Part shown: positions 12,385 to 15,205 of the stretch, piece after piece
How positions within the stretch are numbered: the stretch's first letter is position 1
Layout of the letters: each line of letters opens with the position of its first letter
Assembly: GCA_964579765.1 (NCBI GenBank)
Contig: CAZOIK010000354.1
Span: 1 to 15,205 of the forward strand
DNA: 15,205 bases
Origin: DATNBT01 sp964579765
GTDB taxonomy: Bacteria; Acidobacteriota; Vicinamibacteria; Vicinamibacterales; CAVVIG01
Direction of reading: 5' to 3'
Position numbers and translations under genes: made by a program
Notes under the pieces: generated by a model
What the model was told of the DNA's origin: nothing
The model's database searches: none
The model's input: only the letters and a program-made list of their open reading frames with translations

Positions 12385-14481
12385 ATGGCGAGCCGCGCGC
12401 TCATCGAGGTGCGGACCCTCACCCGTACGTATCACGTCGGCGACGTGGACATCGAGGCGCTGCGCGGCGTCAACCTCGCGATCGCGCGCGGTGATTTCGT
12501 CGCGATCGTCGGCGCCTCGGGATCCGGCAAATCGACGCTGATGGCGATTCTCGGCTGCCTCGATCGGCCGACGTCGGGCGAGTACTGGTTCGACGGGGTG
12601 GACGTCGCGCGGCTCGACGAGCCGGCGCTCGCGAAGATCCGCAGCGAGCGCATCGGCTTCGTGTTTCAGAATTTCAACCTGCTCGGCCGCACGACGGCGC
12701 TCGAGAACGTCGTCCTGCCGCTGTTCTACTCGGCGTCCGGGCTGCCGGCCCGCGAACGGACGGCGCGGGCGACCGCGGCGCTCGCGCGCGTCGGCCTCGC
12801 CGAACGGATTCGCAACACGCCGTCGCAGCTCTCCGGCGGCCAGCAGCAGCGCGTCGCCATCGCGCGCGCGCTGATCAACGCCCCGCGCGTCCTGCTCGCC
12901 GACGAGCCGACGGGCAACCTCGACACGCGCACCTCGCAGGAGATCATGAACACGCTCGTGCGCCTGAACCGCGACGAAGGCGTGACCGTCGTCCTCGTCA
13001 CGCACGAGCCCGACATCGCCGCCTACGCCGACCGCGTCGTGACGATGCGCGACGGGGAGATCGTCTCTGACGAGCGCACGCGTCCAGTCCCCGAGGCGCC
13101 GCCCGCCGTGCTCCAGGCTCCCCCGCCGGCCGGCGACGGCCTCGGCCTCACGCGATTCGCGCTGATGATCGCGTCGGCCGCGGTGCAGGCCATCGGCCGC
13201 AACAAGATGCGATCGGCGCTGACCATGCTCGGCATTTTCATCGGCGTCGCGGCGCTCATCACGATGGTCGCCGTCGGCCAGGGCGCGAACGAAGCCGTGC
13301 GCAGGCAGCTCGAAAGTCTCGGCACCAACCTGCTCGTCGTCCAGCCGGGCGCGACGACGACGAGCGGCGTGCGCGCGGGCTTCGGCAGCGCGTCCACGCT
13401 GACCGTGGCCGATGCCGACGCGCTCGCGCGCGAGCCCGCGGTCAGCCGCGTCGCCTACGTGAACCGGCAGTCGGGGCAGGTCGAATACGGCGACAAGAAC
13501 TGGACGACGAACATCCAGGGCGTGTCGCCGGCCTATCCGGACATGACGAACTGGCAGATCGCGATCGGCCGCGACCTCACCGACGAGGACGAGAACAGCG
13601 CGGCGCTCGTCGCCGTCATCGGACAGACGGTGTATCGCGAGCTGTTCGGCGTCGATCAGAATCCGCTCGGCGCGACGATGCTCGTGAAGGGCGTGCCGGT
13701 GAAAGTGATTGGCGTGCTGGCGGCGAAGGGCCAGACGCCCTGGGGACAGGATCAGGACGACCTCGTGATGATCCCGTTCTCGACGGCGGAGCGGAAGGTG
13801 CTCGGCGTCGCCGCGCCGACCGCCCCACCCGCGTCGTCGTCGTCCTCGATCTACGCGTCCACGGCAAACCCGAACTACTCGGCGTCGCCGAATCCGTTCG
13901 GCCTCGCGCCGCGCCTGACCGGCTACGCGCGCTGGGTCTATGTGCAGGCGGCGAGTCCCACCCAGGTCGATGCGGCGGTGGCGCAGGTGACGAACGCGCT
14001 CGACCGGCGGCATCACATCAAGCCGGGCGACACGGCCGACTTCAGCGTCCGCAACCTGAGTCAGATCGCGAGCGCGGCCGAAGGCAGCAGCCGCATCATG
14101 ACGCTGCTGCTCGCGACGGTCGCCTCGATCTCGCTGGTCGTCGGCGGCATCGGGATCATGAACATCCTGCTCGTGTCGGTGACAGAGCGGACGCGCGATA
14201 TCGGCCTGAGGATGGCCATCGGCGAGCGGCGCGCCGACGTCCTGCTGCAGTTTCTCGCCGAGGCGGTGTTCCTGAGCCTGACGGGCGGCCTCGCCGGCAT
14301 TGTGATTGGCGTCGCCGCGTCGAAGATTGTCTCGGCCGTCGCCGGCTGGCCGACGCTCGTGTCGGTGCTGAGCGTCGCGGGCGGGTTCCTCTTCTCCGCG
14401 GCGGTCGGCATCTTCTTCGGGTACTACCCCGCGCGCAAGGCGTCGCGCCTGGATCCTATCGAAGCGCTCCGGTACGAGTGA
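12385..14481 (+). CDS. MacB-like ABC transporter (fused ATPase and FtsX-type permease)
   Basis: A 698-residue half-transporter that works as a dimer. The N-terminal ATPase has Walker A GASGSGKST (43-51), Q-loop Q95, signature LSGGQQQR (149-156), Walker B LLADEP with D173/E174, and switch H207. After a Pro/Ala linker (233-250) come TM1 (about 279-299), a large periplasmic domain (300-570), and TM2-4 (about 571-597, 623-648, 658-681), the MacB arrangement. Enterobacterial MacB is near 650 residues; most of the extra length is a Ser/Pro/Ala-rich insertion at about 475-512. MacB uses ATP hydrolysis on the cytosolic side to drive mechanotransmission that pushes periplasmic substrates through MacA and an outer-membrane channel. 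The adaptor gene ends 3 bp upstream, so the pair forms an operon. No outer-membrane channel gene is present in the window. Confidence 0.95.
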   Translation: MASRALIEVRTLTRTYHVGDVDIEALRGVNLAIARGDFVAIVGASGSGKSTLMAILGCLDRPTSGEYWFDGVDVARLDEPALAKIRSERIGFVFQNFNLLGRTTALENVVLPLFYSASGLPARERTARATAALARVGLAERIRNTPSQLSGGQQQRVAIARALINAPRVLLADEPTGNLDTRTSQEIMNTLVRLNRDEGVTVVLVTHEPDIAAYADRVVTMRDGEIVSDERTRPVPEAPPAVLQAPPPAGDGLGLTRFALMIASAAVQAIGRNKMRSALTMLGIFIGVAALITMVAVGQGANEAVRRQLESLGTNLLVVQPGATTTSGVRAGFGSASTLTVADADALAREPAVSRVAYVNRQSGQVEYGDKNWTTNIQGVSPAYPDMTNWQIAIGRDLTDEDENSAALVAVIGQTVYRELFGVDQNPLGATMLVKGVPVKVIGVLAAKGQTPWGQDQDDLVMIPFSTAERKVLGVAAPTAPPASSSSSIYASTANPNYSASPNPFGLAPRLTGYARWVYVQAASPTQVDAAVAQVTNALDRRHHIKPGDTADFSVRNLSQIASAAEGSSRIMTLLLATVASISLVVGGIGIMNILLVSVTERTRDIGLRMAIGERRADVLLQFLAEAVFLSLTGGLAGIVIGVAASKIVSAVAGWPTLVSVLSVAGGFLFSAAVGIFFGYYPARKASRLDPIEALRYE

Positions 14482-14494
14482 CCGGCGCGGCTGT

Positions 14495-14727
14495 CAGCTG
14501 GCCGGGAACGACGGTCAGTCGCTCGCGCGGGCCTGTCAGTCGCGCTGCGCAGCCCGTCAGTTCGCTTGTGCGGACGGTAGATCCATTTGTACGGACGGCA
14601 AATCCACTTGCGCCAGCGGCAGCGTCGATTGCGGGGCTGTCAGCGTCGATTGCGGGGCCGGCAGAGCCATCTGCGCGCACGGCAGCGCCGCGCGCGCGCC
14701 TGACAAACGGAACAGCGGCCGTGTCAG
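14495..14727. repeat. Degenerate 21-bp tandem repeat array
   Basis: A CAG (or TAG/CAA) triplet recurs at 14495, 14516, 14537, 14558, 14578, 14599, 14620, 14641, 14662, 14683, 14704 and 14725. The step is 21 bp each time except one of 20. Within units the best shared features are a central TGCG-like core and a GG or GT end. The units at 14620 and 14641 are the closest pair, differing at only two positions; others are strongly diverged. The array fills the 242-bp gap between the convergent MacB-like gene and the right-edge gene, and its last unit includes that gene's TGA. No other gene is visible in this gap. Twenty-one bp is two helical turns and also seven codons: one minus-strand frame reads as heptapeptides of the LPxAQxx type. 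Confidence 0.75.
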
Positions 14728-15205
14728 CGGCCCCGCGCGGGCACGATCACCGTCCGGCCGGGCGGCGGCGCGAGGGCGGCACCGGTCCCAGGCCCCCAGA
14801 CGTCGATCCCCTCGGACGTGTTTCCCTTCGTCGCCTGCGGCGCAATCGGTCCGAGCAGCGTGAAGCCGCGTCCGGCCGGCCGCGCGGGCGGGTTGGCCGC
14901 ATCGACGGCGACGTTCTTGCCGAGGATGGCGGCGAGCATCTCGTTCTGCACCACCTGGGCGAAGATGCTGCGATCGAAGGTCGGCGGGTCGCTTTCGCCC
15001 CAGTCCTGGTGCGCGATGTCGAAGTACAGCGTGTTTCCGACGATCTTGACGTGCTCGATTGCCGCCAGCGTGTCCGGGTTGTCGCAGCGTCCGCAGACGA
15101 CGCCGCGCAGCTGGTTGCCGACGAGGAGGAACGTGAAGATCTGCCGGTTCATCCCGAGACCGAACGGACCGATCCACGATCCGACGACGTCCGACGGGCG
15201 CAGTT
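14724..15205 (-). CDS. Uncharacterised protein, N-terminus beyond right edge
   Basis: The frame is open from the right edge to a TGA at 14724-14726 (160 codons visible). Although an ATG exists at 15152, the frame upstream continues with plausible protein (RPSDVVGSWIGPFGLGM), so the true start is outside the window. The visible part contains FTFLLVGNQLRGVVCGRCDN, with a CGRC pair, then VKIVGNTLYFDIAHQDWGE and a Gly/Pro-rich end. VVGSWIGPF followed by alternating strands suggests a small secreted beta-barrel or lipocalin-like domain with two cysteines, possibly a disulfide; I recognise no named family. It is convergent with the MacB-like gene, with the 21-bp repeat array in between. Confidence 0.8.
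   Translation of the reverse strand, partial: LRPSDVVGSWIGPFGLGMNRQIFTFLLVGNQLRGVVCGRCDNPDTLAAIEHVKIVGNTLYFDIAHQDWGESDPPTFDRSIFAQVVQNEMLAAILGKNVAVDAANPPARPAGRGFTLLGPIAPQATKGNTSEGIDVWGPGTGAALAPPPGRTVIVPARGR

Noticed and set aside
11110..14016. A 968-codon open frame on the minus strand opposite the efflux genes
   Set aside because: It is antisense to two clearly recognisable genes, and its translation is a monotonous Arg/Asp/His/Val-rich string with no domain. Long antisense frames are expected in DNA with such high third-position GC.
14495..14727. The 21-bp array as a CRISPR
   Set aside because: There are no conserved repeats separated by unique spacers; units are contiguous, short and diverged, and no cas genes are present.

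Overview
The window is GC-rich bacterial DNA, with third codon positions almost always G or C. It reads as chromosome from a Gram-negative soil-type bacterium, most likely an acidobacterium of the Vicinamibacteria kind. That placement is inferred from gene content and was not tested: a secreted cytochrome c with a downstream secreted ankyrin protein, a DUF6152 protein paired with a secreted 'DGKADLSGVW' protein, a two-domain copper protein, a secreted metallo-beta-lactamase-fold protein and a MacA/MacB-type exporter. There are no rRNA, tRNA, CRISPR, insertion-sequence or phage structural genes.

Layout. (1) 1-2089, minus strand: a secreted c-type cytochrome followed by a secreted ankyrin-repeat protein that runs off the left edge. 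A hairpin between them covers the ankyrin gene's ribosome binding site. (2) 2121-3277, plus strand: a divergent pair of small secreted proteins, DUF6152 and an uncharacterised protein. (3) 3281-5849, minus strand: a NirK-like two-domain copper lipoprotein followed by a GT-C-type membrane glycosyltransferase, with a perfect 11-bp inverted repeat between them. (4) 6010-7029, plus strand: an exported MBL-fold hydrolase divergent from the copper protein. (5) 6977-9092: an envelope and stress cluster, with a holin-X-type membrane protein and a DUF3618 protein on the minus strand, and a GlsB/YeaQ-type membrane protein and a site-2 protease with two CBS domains on the plus strand. (6) 9384-10917, plus strand: a DegP/HtrA-like protease whose second PDZ domain is thrown out of frame by what looks like one extra C. 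(7) 10918-11089, minus strand: a decayed C-terminal scrap of an outer-membrane beta-barrel protein. (8) 11179-14481, plus strand: MacA-like adaptor and MacB-like ABC transporter, probably one operon. (9) 14495-14727: a degenerate 21-bp tandem repeat array between convergent genes. (10) 14724-15205, minus strand: an uncharacterised protein cut by the right edge.

How the parts fit. Nearly every product is exported or membrane-bound, so the window is about the cell envelope and periplasm: electron transfer or copper redox chemistry, envelope proteolysis (site-2 protease plus HtrA), membrane stress proteins and a tripartite efflux pump missing a local outer-membrane channel gene. No transcription regulator is encoded here. 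I do not see a clearly new multi-gene system. The observations most worth checking are the NirK-like protein with Leu in place of the expected type-1 copper Met ligand, the htrA frameshift, the beta-barrel relic, the 21-bp array, and the two hairpins that abut or cover translation start sites.
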